64,000 nucleotides of DNA from Auanema rhodensis (GCA_964057225.1 OZ059894.1:3224001-3288000), one strand, 5' to 3'. Positions 24,112-37,020 are shown, counted from the stretch's first letter. Notes: generated from the letters alone by a model not told the origin. Translations and numbers: made by a program.

Positions 24112-26562
24112 GCATTCGATGTGGATTTTTGTGCTGCGTCGATCTGTGTTATCAGATTTGCGCTAGCTTAAGAATGCACCGAGATATCAACTGATATAGG
24201 TTCACACTTATATCCTCGATTTTCACCCTGAAGAGTTTATTTTTTCGCTGAATAACATTGTCCATCGTCTTCCCCTTGAAAAAAGGAATCTAAAAACATC
24301 TACTTTTCGTGAAATTATTTCGAAATTTTTCGGGAAAATTTTTGTCAAAATGTTTTTGGAAGCAATGTTGAGTGTACATGGAAACTCAACATACACTAAT
24401 GCATCATTTTTCAAACGATCATAACAAATTTTTGTATTGAGCATTTCTTAATGAAGTATAGTGCATTCGATGTAGATTTTTGAGCTGCGTCGATCTGTGT
24501 TATCAGATTTGCGCTAGCTTAAAAATGCACCGAGATATCAACTGATATATGTTCACACTTATATCCTCGATTTTCACCCTGAAGATTTACTTTTTTCGTT
24601 GAATAACATTGTCCATCGTTTTTGCCTTGAAAAAAGGAATCTAAAAACATCTACTTTTTGCTAAACTATTTTGAAATTTTTCGAAAAAATTTTTGTCAAA
24701 ATGTTTTTGGAAGCAATGTTGAGTGTACATGGAAACTCAACATACACTAATGCATCATTTTTCAAACGATCATAACTAATTTTTGTATTGAGCGTTTCTC
24801 AATGAAGTATAGTGCATTCAATGCGGATTTTTGAGCTGCGTCGATCTGTGTTATCAAAATTGCGCTAGCTCTAGAATGCACCGAGATATCAACTGATATC
24901 GGTTCACACTTATATCCTCGATTTTCACCCTGAAGAGTTAATTTTTTCGCTGAATAACATTGTCCATCGTCTTCGCCTTAAAAAAAGGAATCTGAAAACA
25001 TCTACTTTTCGTGAAATTATTTCGAAATTTTTCGGGAAAATTTTTGTCAAAATGTTTTTGGAAGCAATGTTGAGTGTACATTGAAACTCAATATACAGTA
25101 ATGCATCATTTTCCAAACGATCATAACTAATTTTTGTGTTGAGCATTTCTTAATGAAGTATAGTGCATTCGATGTGGATTTTTGTGCTGCGTCGATCTGT
25201 GTTATCAGATTTGCGCTAGCTTAAGAATGCACCGAGATATCAACTGATATAGGTTCACACTTATATCCTCGATTTTCACCCTGAAGAGTTTATTTTTTCG
25301 CTGAATAACATTGTCCATCGTCTTCCCCTTGAAAAAAAGAATCTAAAAACATCTACTTTTCGTGAAATTATTTCGAAATTTTTCGGGAAAATTTTTGTCA
25401 AAATGTTTTTGGAAGCAATGTTGAGTGTACATGGAAACTCAACATACACTAATGCATCATTTTTCAAACGATCATAACTAATTTTTGTATTGAGCATTTC
25501 TTAATGAAGTATAGTGCATTCGATGTAGATTTTTGAGCTGCGTCGATCTGTGTTATCAGATTTGCGCTAGCTTAAAAATGCACCGAGATATCAACTGATA
25601 TATGTTCACACTTATATCCTCGATTTTCACCCTGAAGATTTACTTTTTTCGTTGAATAACATTGTCCATCGTTTTTGCCTTGAAAAAAGGAATCTAAAAA
25701 CATCTACTTTTTGCTAAACTATTTTGAAATTTTTCGAAAAAATTTTTGTCAAAATGTTTTTGGAAGCAATGTTGAGTGTACATGGAAACTCAACATACAC
25801 TAATGCATCATTTTTCAAACGATCATAACTAATTTTTGTATTGAGCGTTTCTCAATGAAGTATAGTGCATTCAATGCGGATTTTTGAGCTGCGTCGATCT
25901 GTGTTATCAAAATTGCGCTAGCTCTAGAATGCACCGAGATATCAACTGATATCGGTTCACACTTATATCCTCGATTTTCACCCTGAAGAGTTAATTTTTT
26001 CGCTGAATAACATTGTCCATCGTCTTCGCCTTAAAAAAAGGAATCTAAAAACATCTACTTTTCGTGAAATTATTTCGAAATTTTTCGGGAAAATTTTTGT
26101 CAAAATGTTTTTGAAAGCAATGTTGAGTGTACATTGAAACTCAATATACAGTAATGCATCATTTTCCAAACGATCATAACTAATTTTTGTGTTGAGCATT
26201 TCTTAATGAAGTATAGTGCATTCGATGTGGATTTTTGTGCTGCGTCGATCTGTGTTATCAGATTTGCGCTAGCTTAAGAATGCACCGAGATATCAACTGA
26301 TATAGGTTCACACTTATATCCTCGATTTTCACCCTGAAGAGTTTATTTTTTCGCTGAATAACATTGTCCATCGTCTTCCCCTTGAAAAAAAGAATCTAAA
26401 AACATCTACTTTTCGTGAAATTATTTCGAAATTTTTCGGGAAAATTTTTGTCAAAATGTTTTTGGAAGCAATGTTGAGTGTACATGGAAACTCAACATAC
26501 ACTAATGCATCATTTTCCAAACGATCATAACTAATTTTTGTATTGAGCATTTCTTAATGAAG
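24112..26562 (+). repeat. Three-monomer higher-order repeat, downstream copy
   Basis: Same cycle, shifted by 10,162 bp (marker units at 24,223; 25,276; 26,329 and 24,925; 25,978). No difference from the first copy was noticed. Confidence 0.8.
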
Positions 26563-28149
26563 TATAGTGCATTCGATGTGGATTTTTGAGCTGCGTCGAT
26601 CTGTGTTATCAGATTTGCGCTAGCTTAAGAATGCACCGAGATATCAACTGATATAGGTTCACACTTATATCCTCGATTTTCACCCTGAAGAGTTTATTTT
26701 ATCGCTGAATAACATTGTCCATCATCTTCGCCTCGAAAAAAGAAATCTAAAAACATCTACTTTTCGTGAAATTATTTTGAAATTTTCCGGGAAAATTTTT
26801 GTCAAAATGTTTTTGGAAGCAATGTTGAGTGTACATGGAAACTCAACATACACTAATGCATCATTTTTCAAACGATCATAACTAATTTTTGTATTGAGCG
26901 TTTCTCAATTTAGTATAGTGCATTCAATGCGGATTTTTGAGCTGCGTCGATCTGTGTTATCAAATTTGCGCTAGCTTTAGAATGCACCGAGATATCAACT
27001 GATATCGGTTCACACTTATATCCTCGATTTTCACCCTGAAGAGTTATTTTTTTCGCTGAATAACATTGTCCATCGTCTTCGCCTTGAAAAAAGGAATCTA
27101 AAAACATCTACTTTTCGTGAAATTATTTCGAAATTTTTCGGGAAAATTTTTGTCAAAATGTTTTTGAAAGCAATGTTGAGTGTACATTGAAACTCAATAT
27201 ACAGTAATGCATCATTTTCCAAACGATCATAACTAATTTTTGTATTGAGCATTTCTTAATGAAGTATAGTGCATTCGATGTGATTTTTGAGCTGCGTCGA
27301 TCTGTGTTATCAGATTTGCGCTAGCTTAAGAATGCACCGAGATATCAACTGATATAGGTTCACACTTATATCCTCGATTTTCACCCTGAAGAGTTTATTT
27401 TTTCGCTGAATAACAATGTCCATCATCTTCGCCTCGAAAAAAGAAATCTAAAAACATCTACTTTTCGTGAAATTATTTTGAAATTTTCCGGGAAAATTTT
27501 TGTCAAAATGTTTTTGGAAGCAATGTTGAGTGTACATGGAAACTCAACATACAATAATGCATCATTTTTCAAACGATCATAACTAATTTTTGTATTGAGC
27601 ATTTCTTAATGAAGTATAGTGCATTCGATGTAGATTTTTGAGCTGCGTCGATCTGTGTTATCAGATTTGCGCCAGCTTAAGAATGCACCGAGATATCAAC
27701 TGATATATGTTCACACTTATATCCTCGATTTTCACCCTGAAGATTTACTTTTTTCATTGAATAACATTGTCCATCGTTTTTGCCTTGAAAAAAGGAATCT
27801 AAAAACATCTACTTTTTGCTAAACTATTTTGAAATTTTTCGAAAAAATTTTTGTCAAAATGTTTTTGGAAGCAATGTTGAGTGTACATGGAAACTCAACA
27901 TACACTAATGCATCATTTTTCAAACGATCATAACTAATTTTTGTATTAAGCGTTTTTCAATGTAGTATAGTGCATTCGATGCGGATTTTTAAGCTGCGTC
28001 GATCTGTGTTATCAGATTTGCGCTAGCTTAAAAATGCACCGAGATATCAACTGATATAGGTTCACACTTATATCCTCGATTTTCACCCTGAAGAGTTTAT
28101 TTTTTCGCTGAATAACAATGTCCATCATCTTCGCCTCGAAAAAAGAAAT

Positions 28150-29395
28150 CTAAAAACATCTACTTTTCGTGAAATTATTTTGAAATTTTCCGGGAAAATT
28201 TTTGCCAAAATGTTTTTGGAAGCAATGTTGAGTGTACATGGAAACTCAACATACAATAATGCATCATTTTTCAAACGATCATAACTAATTTTTGTATTGA
28301 GCATTTCTTAATGAAGTATAGTGCATTCGATGTAGATTTTTGAGCTGCGTCGATCTGTGTTATCAGATTTGCGCCAGCTTAAGAATGCACCGAGATATCA
28401 ACTGATATATGTTCACACTTATATCCTCGATTTTCACCCTGAAGATTTACTTTTTTCATTGAATAACATTGTCCATCGTTTTTGCCTTGAAAAAAGGAAT
28501 CTAAAAACATCTACTTTTTGCTAAACTATTTTGAAATTTTTCGAAAAAATTTTTGTCAAAATGTTTTTGGAAGCAATGTTGAGTGTACATGAAAACTCAA
28601 CATAAAACTAATGCATCATTTTTCAAACGATCATAACTAATTTTTGTATTGAGCGTTTCTCAATGAAGTATAGTGCATTCAATGCGGATTTTTGAGCTGC
28701 GTCGATCTGTATTATCAAATTTGCGCTAGCTTTAGAATGCACCGAGATATCAACTGATATCGGTTCACACTTATATCCTCGATTTTCACCCTGAAGAGTT
28801 AATTTTTTCGCTGAATAACATTGTCCATCGTCTTTGCCTTGAAAAAAGGAATCTAAAAACATCTACTTTTCGTGAAATTATTTCGAAATTTTTCGGGAAA
28901 ATTTTTGTCAAAATGTTTTTGAAAGCAATGTTGAGTGTACATTGAAACTCAATATACAGTAATGCATCATTTTCCAAACGATCATAACTAATTTTTGTAT
29001 TGAGCATTTCTTAATGAAGTATAGTGCATTCGATGTGGATTTTTGAGCTGCGTCGATCTGTGTTATCAGATTTGCGCTAGCTTAAGAATGCACCGAGATA
29101 TCAACTGATATAGGTTCACACTTATATCCTCGATTTTCACCCTGAAGAGTTTATTTTTTCGCTGAATAACATTGTCCATCATCTTCGCCTCGAAAAAAGA
29201 AATCTAAAAACATCTACTTTTCGTGAAATTATATTGAAATTTCCCGGGAAAATTTTTGTCAAAATGTTTTTGGAAGCAATGTTGAGTGTACATGGAAACT
29301 CAACATACAATAATGCATCATTTTTCAAACGATCATAACTAATTTTTGTATTGAGCATTTCTCAATGAAGTATAGTGCATTCGATGTAGATTTTT
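28150..29395 (+). repeat. Third copy of a 1.2-kb segment (offset 5,616 bp)
   Basis: It matches about 22,534-23,779 at exactly 16 monomers, and therefore also about 12.4-13.6 kb. The diagnostic allele ACATGAAAACTCAACATAAA appears near 12,810, 22,972 and 28,588. Differences include TTGCCAAAATG (28,204) versus TTGTCAAAATG and AGCTACGTCG (near 29,399) versus AGCTGCGTCG. It follows directly on the end of the 10-kb copy, which points to another unequal exchange at about 28.3-28.5 kb. Confidence 0.75.
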
Positions 29396-29748
29396 GAGCT
29401 ACGTCGATCTGTGTTATCAGATTTGCGCTAGCTTAAAAATGCACCGAGATATCAACTGATATATGTTCACACTTATATCCTCGATTTTCACCCTGGAGAG
29501 TTTATTTTTTCGCTGAATAACATTGTCCATCATCTTCGCCTCGAAAAAAGAAATCTAAAAACATCTACTTTTCGTGAAATTATATTGAAATTTCCCGGGA
29601 AAATTTTTGTCAAAATGTTTTTGGAAGCAATGTTGAGTGTACATGGAAACTCAACATACAATAATGCATCATTTTTCAAACGATCATAACTAATTTTTGT
29701 ATTGAGCATTTCTCAATGAAGTATAGTGCATTCGATGTAGATTTTTGA
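29110..29748 (+). repeat. Single-monomer duplication carrying CCCGGG
   Basis: Two adjacent units share the TTTCCCGGGAAA palindrome (29,240-29,251 and 29,591-29,602) and GAGCATTTCTCAATG. They differ at AGCTACGTCG versus AGCTTCGTCG. The same palindrome occurs at 13,462 and 23,624. Confidence 0.75.
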
Positions 29749-30017
29749 GCTTCGTCGATCTGTGTTATCAGATTTGCGCTAGCTTAAAAATGCACCGAGA
29801 TATCAACTGATATATGTTCACACTTATATCCTCGATTTTCACCCTGGAGAGTTTATTTTTTCGCTGAATAACATTGTCCATCATCTTCGCCTCGAAAAAG
29901 GGAATCTAAAAACATCTACTTTTTGTGAAATTATTTTGAAATTTTTCGGGAAAATTTTTGTCAAAATGTTTTTGGAAGCAATGTTGAGTGTACATTGAAA
30001 CTCAACATACAGTAATG

Positions 30018-30037
30018 CATCATTTTTCTCGATTTTC
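30018..30037 (+). other. 154-bp deletion join, left arm copy 1
   Basis: CATCATTTTTC joins directly to TCGATTTTCAC at 30,027/30,028, skipping the segment that normally runs from AAACGATC to TATATCC. One base (C) is shared at the join. The linked change CACACTGAAG for CACCCTGAAG follows. Confidence 0.9.
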
Positions 30038-31267
30038 ACACTGAAGAGTTAATTTTTTCGCTGAATAACATTGTCCATCGTCTTCGCCTTGAAAAAAGGA
30101 ATCTAAAAACATCTACTTTTCGTGAAATTATTTTGAAATTTTCCGGGAAAATTTTTGTCAAAATGTTTTTGGAAGCAATGTTGAGTGTACATGGAAACTC
30201 AACATACACTAATGCATCATTTTTCAAACAATCATAACTAATTTTTGTATTAAGCGTTTTTCAATGTAGTATAGTGCATTCGATGCGGATTTTTAAGCTG
30301 CGTCGATCTGTGTTATCAGATTTGCGGTAGCTTAAAAATGCAACAAGATATCAACTGATATAAGTTTACACCTATATCCTCGATTTTCACACTGAAGAGT
30401 TAATTTTTTCGCTGAATAACATTGTCCATCGTCTTTGCCTTGAAAAAAGGAATCTAAAAACATCTACTTTTCGTGAAATTATTTTGAAATTTTCCGGGAA
30501 AATTTTTGTCAAAATGTTTTTGGAAGCAATGTTGAGTGTACATGGAAACTCAACATACAGTAATGCATCATTTTTCAAACGATCATAACTAATTTTTGTA
30601 TTAAGCTTTTCTCAATGTAGTATAGTGCATTCAATGCGGATTTTTAAGCTGCGTCGATCTATGTTATCATATTTGCGCTAGCTTAAAAATGCACCGAGAT
30701 ATCAACTGATATCGGTACACACTTATATCCTCGATTTTCACCCTGAAGAGTTAATTTTTTCGCTGAATAACATTGTCCATCGTCTTTGCCTTGAAAAAAG
30801 GAATCTAAAAACATCTACTTTTCGTGAAATTATTTCGAAATTTTTCGGGAAAATTTTTGTCAAAATGTTTTTGAAAGCAATGTTGAGTGTACATTGAAAC
30901 TCAATATACAGTAATGCATCATTTTCCAAACGATCATAACTAATTTTTGTATTGAGCATTTCTCAATGAAGTATAGTGCATTCGATGTAGATTTTTGATC
31001 TGCGTCGATCTGTGTTATCAGATTTGCGCTAGCTTAAAAATGCACCGAGATATCAACTGATATATGTTCACACTTATATCCTCGATTTTCACCCTGAAGA
31101 GTTTATTTTTTCGCTAAATAACATTGTCCATCATCTTCGCCTCGAAAAAGGGAATCTAAAAACATCTACTTTTCGTGAAATTATTTTGAAATTTTTCGGG
31201 AAAATTTTCGTCAAAATGTTTTTGGAAGCAATGTTGAGTGTACATTGAAACTCAACATACAGTAATG

Positions 31268-31287
31268 CATCATTTTTCTCGATTTTC
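31268..31287 (+). other. 154-bp deletion join, left arm copy 2
   Basis: Same join and linked CACACTGAAG allele, only about 100 bp before the polarity switch at 31,379. Between the two left-arm joins, a full-length unit at about 30,390 also carries CACACTGAAG without the deletion. Confidence 0.9.
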
Positions 31288-31369
31288 ACACTGAAGAGTT
31301 AATTTTTTCGCTGAATAACATTGTCCATCGTCTTTGCCTTGAAAAAAGGAATCTAAAAACATCTACTTT

Positions 31370-31392
31370 TCGTGAAATCGTGATCGACGCAG
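31370..31392. other. Polarity-switch junction between the two arms
   Basis: The left arm reads normally up to CTTTTCGTGAAAT, ending at 31,378, where TATTTT or TATTTC should follow. The right arm starts in mid-monomer at GATCGACGCAGC (31,382), on the opposite strand. The three bases between them (CGT, 31,379-31,381) fit neither side, so they look like non-templated filler or residual mutation. The flanks are not mirror images of each other: the last 1.4 kb of the left arm holds two 154-bp-deletion units, while the first 5 kb of the right arm holds none. This argues against a simple fold-back sequencing artefact, but a misjoin within near-identical repeats cannot be excluded from the sequence. 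Confidence 0.9.
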
Positions 31393-33200
31393 CTTAAAAA
31401 TCCGCATCGAATGCACTATACTACATTGAGAAACGCTTAATTCATAAATTAGTTATGATCGTTTGGAAAATGATGCATTACTGTATATTGAGTTTCAATG
31501 TACACTCAACATTGCTTTCAAAAACATTTTGACAAAAATTTTCCCGAAAAATTTCGAAATAATTTCACGAAAAGTAGATGTTTTTAGATTTCTTTTTTTC
31601 AAGGCGAAGACGATGGACAATGTTATTCAGCGAAAAAATTAACTCTTCAGGGTGAAAATCGAGGATATAAGTGTGAACCGATATCAGTTGATATCTCGGT
31701 GCATTCTAAAGCTAGCGCAATTTTGATAACACAGATCGACGCAGCTCAAAAATCCGCATTGAATGCACTATACTTCATTGAGAAACGCTCAATACAAAAA
31801 TTAGTTATGATCGTTTGAAAAATGATGCATTAGTGTATGTTGAGTTTCCATGTACACTCAACATTGCTTCCAAAAACATTTTGACAAAAATTTTCCCGGA
31901 AAATTTCAAAATAATTTCACGAAAAGTAGATGTTTTTAGATTTCTTTTTTCGAGGCAAAGATGATGGACAATGTTATTCAGCGAAAAAATAAACTCTTCA
32001 GGGTGAAAATCGAGGATATAAGTGTGAACCTATATCAGTTGATATCTCGGTGCATTCTTAAGCTAGCGCAAATCTGATAACACAGATCGACGCAGCTCAA
32101 AAATCCTCATCGAATGCACTATACTTCATTAAGAAATGCTCAATACAAAAATTAGTTATGATCGTTTGGAAAATGATGCATTAGTGTATGTTGAGTTTCC
32201 ATGTACACTCAACATTGCTTCCAAAAACATTTTGACAAAAATTTTCCCGAAAAATTTCGAAATAATTTCACGAAAAGTAGATGTTTTTAGATTCCTTTTT
32301 TCAAGGGGAAGACGATGGACAATGTTATTCAGCGAAAAAATAAACTCTTCAGGGTGAAAATCGAGGATATAAGTGTGAACCTATATCAGTTGATATCTCG
32401 GTGCATTCTTAAGCTAGCGCAAATCTGATAACACAGATCGACGCAGCACAAAAATCCACATCGAATGCACTATACTTCATTAAGAAATGCTCAATACAAA
32501 AATTAGTTATGATCGTTTGGAAAATGATGCATTACTGTATATTGAGTTTCAATGTACACTCAACATTGCTTTCAAAAACATTTTGACAAAAATTTTCCCG
32601 AAAAATTTCGAAATAATTTCACGAAAAGTAGATGTTTTTAGATTTCTTTTTTTCAAGGCGAAGACGATGGACAATGTTATTCAGCGAAAAAATTAACTCT
32701 TCAGGGTGAAAATCGAGGATATAAGTGTGAACCGATATCAGTTGATATCTCGGTGCATTCTAAAGCTAGCGCAATTTTGATAACACAGATCGACGCAGCT
32801 CAAAAATCCGCATTGAATGCACTATACTTCATTGAGAAACGCTCAATACAAAAATTAGTTATGATCGTTTGAAAAATGATGCATTATTGTATGTTGAGTT
32901 TCCATGTACACTCAACATTGCTTCCAAAAACATTTTGACAAAAATTTTCCCGGAAAATTTCAAAATAATTTCACGAAAAGTAGATGTTTTTAGATTTCTT
33001 TTTTCGAGGCGAAGATGATGGACAATGTTATTCAGCGAAAAAATAAACTCTTCAGGGTGAAAATCGAGGATATAAGTGTGAACCTATATCAGTTGATATC
33101 TCGGTGCATTCTTAAGCTAGCGCAAATTTGATAACACAGATCGACGCAGCTCAAAAATCCGCATTGAATGCACTATACTTCATTGAGAAACGCTCAATAC
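31382..33200 (-). repeat. First right-arm segment, inverted relative of left-arm 9.4-10.9 kb
   Basis: Reading inward, the order of marker units is CGAGGCAAAGATGATGG (about 31,960), the CAAGGGGAAGACG unit (32,136-32,357), the one-base-longer TTTTTTTCAAGGCG unit (32,487-32,696), then GCAATTTTGATAAC. This is the reverse complement of the order at about 10,850 down to 9,400, and of its copy at about 21,010 down to 19,560. The first unit has a private TTAATTCATAAATTAG change near 31,438. It suggests that the right arm began as an inverted copy of such a segment. Confidence 0.65.
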
Positions 33201-34750
33201 AAAAATTAGTTATGATCGTTTGAAAAATGATGCATTAGTGTATGTTGAGTTTCAATGTACACTCAACATTGCTTTCAAAAACATTTTGACAAAAATTTTC
33301 CCGGAAAATTTCAAAATAATTTCACGAAAAGTAGATGTTTTTAGATTCCTTTTTTCAAGGCGAAGACGATGGACAATGTTATTCAGCGAAAAAATTAACT
33401 CTTCAGGGTGAAAATCGAGGATATAAGTGTGAACCGATATCAGTTGATATCTCGGTGCATTCTAAAGCTAGCGCAATTTTGATAACACAGATCGACGCAG
33501 CTCAAAAATCCGCATTGAATGCACTATACTTCATTGAGAAACGCTCAATACAAAAATTAGTTATGATCGTTTGAAAAATGATGCATTAGTGTATGTTGAG
33601 TTTCCATGTACACTCAACATTGCTTCCAAAAACATTTTGACAAAAATTTTTTCGAAAAATTTCAAAATAGTTTAGCAAAAAGTAGATGTTTTTAGATTCC
33701 TTTTTTCAAGGCAAAAACGATGGACAATGTTATTCAACGAAAAAAGTAAATCTTCAGGGTGAAAATCGAGGATATAAGTGTGAACATATATCAGTTGATA
33801 TCTCGGTGCATTTTTAAGCTAGCGCAAATCTGATAACACAGATCGACGCAGCTCAAAAATCTACATCGAATGCACTATACTTCATTAAGAAATGCTCAAT
33901 ACAAAAATTAGTTATGATCGTTTGAAAAATGATGCATTAGTGTATGTTGAGTTTCCATGTACACTCAACATTGCTTCCAAAAACATTTTGACAAAAATTT
34001 TCCCGAAAAATTTCGAAATAATTTCACGAAAAGTAGATGTTTTTAGATTCCTTTTTTCAAGGGGAAGACGATGGACAATGTTATTCAGCGAAAAAATTAA
34101 CTCTTCAGGGTGAAAATCGAGGATATAAGTGTGAACCTATATCAGTTGATATCTCGGTGCATTCTTAAGCTAGCGCAAATCTGATAACACAGATCGACGC
34201 AGCACAAAAATCCACATCGAATGCACTATACTTCATTAAGAAATGCTCAATACAAAAATTAGTTATGATCGTTTGGAAAATGATGCATTACTGTATATTG
34301 AGTTTCAATGTACACTCAACATTGCTTTCAAAAACATTTTGACAAAAATTTTCCCGAAAAATTTCGAAATAATTTCACGAAAAGTAGATGTTTTTAGATT
34401 TCTTTTTTTCAAGGCGAAGACGATGGACAATGTTATTCAGCGAAAAAATTAACTCTTCAGGGTGAAAATCGAGGATATAAGTGTGAACCGATATCAGTTG
34501 ATATCTCGGTGCATTCTAAAGCTAGCGCAATTTTGATAACACAGATCGACGCAGCTCAAAAATCCGCATTGAATGCACTATACTTCATTGAGAAACGCTC
34601 AATACAAAAATTAGTTATGATCGTTTGAAAAATGATGCATTATTGTATGTTGAGTTTCCATGTACACTCAACATTGCTTCCAAAAACATTTTGACAAAAA
34701 TTTTCCCGGAAAATTTCAAAATAATTTCACGAAAAGTAGATGTTTTTAGA
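32110..34750 (-). repeat. Segment repeated at a 1,756-bp offset (five monomers + 1 bp)
   Basis: About 32,110-32,995 matches about 33,866-34,750. Both hold the CAAGGGGAAGACG unit, the one-base-longer T7 unit, GCAATTTTGATAAC and GCATTATTGTATG in that order. The extra base is the T7 allele. One difference is AAATAAACTC versus AAATTAACTC (near 32,341/34,097). Confidence 0.75.
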
Positions 34751-36570
34751 TTTCTTTTTTTCAAGGCGAAGATGATGGACAATGTTATTCAGCGAAAAAA
34801 TAAACTCTTCAGGGTGAAAATCGACGATATAAGTGTGAACAAATATCAGTTGATATCTCGGTGCATTTTTAAGCTAGCGCAAATCTGATAACACAGATCG
34901 GCGCAGCTCAAAAATCTACATCGAATGCACTATACTTCATTAAGAAATGCTCAATACAAAAATTAGTTATGATCGTTTGGAAAGTGATGCATTACTGTAT
35001 GTTGAGTTTCAATGTACACTCAACATTGCTTTCAAAAACATTTTGACAAAAATTTTCCCGAAAAATTTCGAAATAATTTCACGAAAAGTAGATGTTTTTA
35101 GATTTCTTTTTTCGAGGCGAAGATGATGGACAATGTTATTCAGCGAAAAAATAAACTCTTCAGGGTGAAAATCGAGGATATAAGTGTGAACATATATCAG
35201 TTGATATCTCGGTGCATTTTTAAGCTAGCGCAAATTTGATAACACAGATCGACGCAGCTCAAAAATCCGCATTGAATGCACTATACTTCATTGAGAAACG
35301 CTCAATACAAAAATTAGTTATGATCGTTTGAAAAATGATGCATTAGTGTATGTTGAGTTTCAATGTACACTCAACATTGCTTTCAAAAACATTTTGACAA
35401 AAATTTTCCCGGAAAATTTCAAAATAATTTCACGAAAAGTAGATGTTTTTAGATTTCTTTTTTTCAAGGCGAAGATGATGGACAATGTTATTCAGCGAAA
35501 AAATAAACTCTTCAGGGTGAAAATCGACGATATAAGTGTGAACAAATATCAGTTGATATCTCGGTGCATTTTTAAGCTAGCGCAAATCTGATAACACAGA
35601 TCGACGCAGCTCAAAAATCTACATCGAATGCACTATACTTCATTAAGAAATGCTCAATACAAAAATTAGTTATGATCGTTTGGAAAGTGATGCATTACTG
35701 TATGTTGAGTTTCAATGTACACTCAACATTGCTTTCAAAAACATTTTGACAAAAATTTTCCCGAAAAATTTCGAAATAATTTCACGAAAAGTAGATGTTT
35801 TTAGATTTCTTTTTTCGAGGCGAAGATGATGGACAATGTTATTCAGCGAAAAAATAAACTCTTCAGGGTGAAAATCGAGGATATAAGTGTGAACATATAT
35901 CAGTTGATATCTCGGTGCATTTTTAAGCTAGCGCAAATTTGATAACACAGATCGACGCAGCTCAAAAATCTACATCGAATGCACTATACTTCATTAAGAA
36001 ATGCTCAATACAAAAATTAGTTATGATCGTTTGGAAAGTGATGCATTACTGTATGTTGAGTTTCAATGTACACTCAACATTGCTTTCAAAAACATTTTGA
36101 CAAAAATTTTCCCGAAAAATTTCGAAATAATTTCACGAAAAGTAGATGTTTTTAGATTCCTTTTTTCAAGGCGAAGACGATGGACAATGTTATTCAGCGA
36201 AAAAATTAACTCTTCAGGGTGAAAATCGAGGATATAAGTGTGAACAGATATCAGTTGATATCTCGGTGCATTTTTAAGCTAGCGCAAATTTGATAACACA
36301 GATCGACGCAGCTCAAAAATCTACATCGAATGCACTATACTTCATTAAGAAATGCTCAATACAAAATTAGTTATGATCGTTTGAAAAATGATGCATTATT
36401 GTATGTTGAGTTTCAATGTACACTCAACATTGCTTCCAAAAACATTTTGACAAAAATTTTCCCGAAAAATTTCAAAATAATTTCACGAAAAGTAGATGTT
36501 TTTAGATTCCTTTTTTCAAGGCGAAGACGATGGACAATGTTATTCAGCGAAAAAATTAACTCTTCAGTGT

Positions 36571-36590
36571 GAAAATCGAGAAAAATGATG
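36571..36590 (-). other. 154-bp deletion join, right arm copy 1
   Basis: Reverse complement of the left-arm join: AAAATCGAG runs into AAAAATGATGCATT, preceded by the linked TTCAGTGTG allele. Confidence 0.9.
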
Positions 36591-37020
36591 CATTACTGTA
36601 TGTTGAGTTTCAATGTACACTCAACATTGCTTTCAAAAACATTTTGACAAAAATTTTCCCGAAAAATTTCGAAATAATTTCACGAAAAGTAGATGTTTTT
36701 AGATTCCTTTTTTCAAGGCGAAGACGATGGACAATGTTATTCAGCGGAAAAATTAACTCTTCAGGGTGAAAATCGAGGATATAAGTGTGAACCGATATCA
36801 GTTGATATCTCGGTGCATTTTTAAGCTAGCGCAAATCTGATAACACAGATCGACGCAGCTCAAAAATCTACATCGAATGCACTATACTTCATTGAGAAAA
36901 GCTTAACACAAAAATTAGTTATGATCGTTTGAAAAATGATGCATTACTGTATGTTGAGTTTCCATGTACACTCAACATTGCTTCCAAAAACATTTTGACA
37001 AAAATTTTCCCGAAAAATTT

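Larger units (their letters stand above)
18735..28478 (+). repeat. Large duplication, copy 2 (about 9.7 kb)
   Basis: Partner of 8,573-18,316 at offset 10,162 bp. Just upstream, about 18,317-18,735 matches about 6,768-7,186 (offset 11,549 = 10,162 + 1,387), so the duplicated segment probably began near 6.77 kb. The near-perfect identity implies a recent event, or an assembly duplication. Confidence 0.88.
1..31378 (+). repeat. Satellite array, left arm (351-bp monomer, about 90 units)
   Basis: The landmark GCACCGAGATATC recurs with its monomer starting at 1, 352, 703, 1054 and so on, which gives a 351-bp period. Register changes only where a unit carries an indel (a +1 unit of 352 bp at 6,319; -17 units at 7,373, 8,760 and 18,922; -154 joins at 30,027 and 31,277). 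Neighbouring units are nearly identical, and no non-satellite sequence interrupts them. Base composition is about 31% G+C in the unit at 352-702. This is classical tandem satellite DNA; a centromeric or pericentromeric location is inferred from array length and homogeneity, not seen. No open frame exceeds about 100 codons, and all are monomer by-products. The array is cut by the window's left edge. Confidence 0.97.

Noticed and set aside
30018-31287. Insertion of foreign sequence where the monomer period breaks
   Set aside because: The break is a pure 154-bp deletion: both sides continue as normal monomer sequence with one shared base.
31370-31392. Transposon terminal inverted repeats meeting at the polarity switch
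   Set aside because: Both sides are mid-monomer satellite with no terminal motif, no target-site duplication and no enclosed gene.
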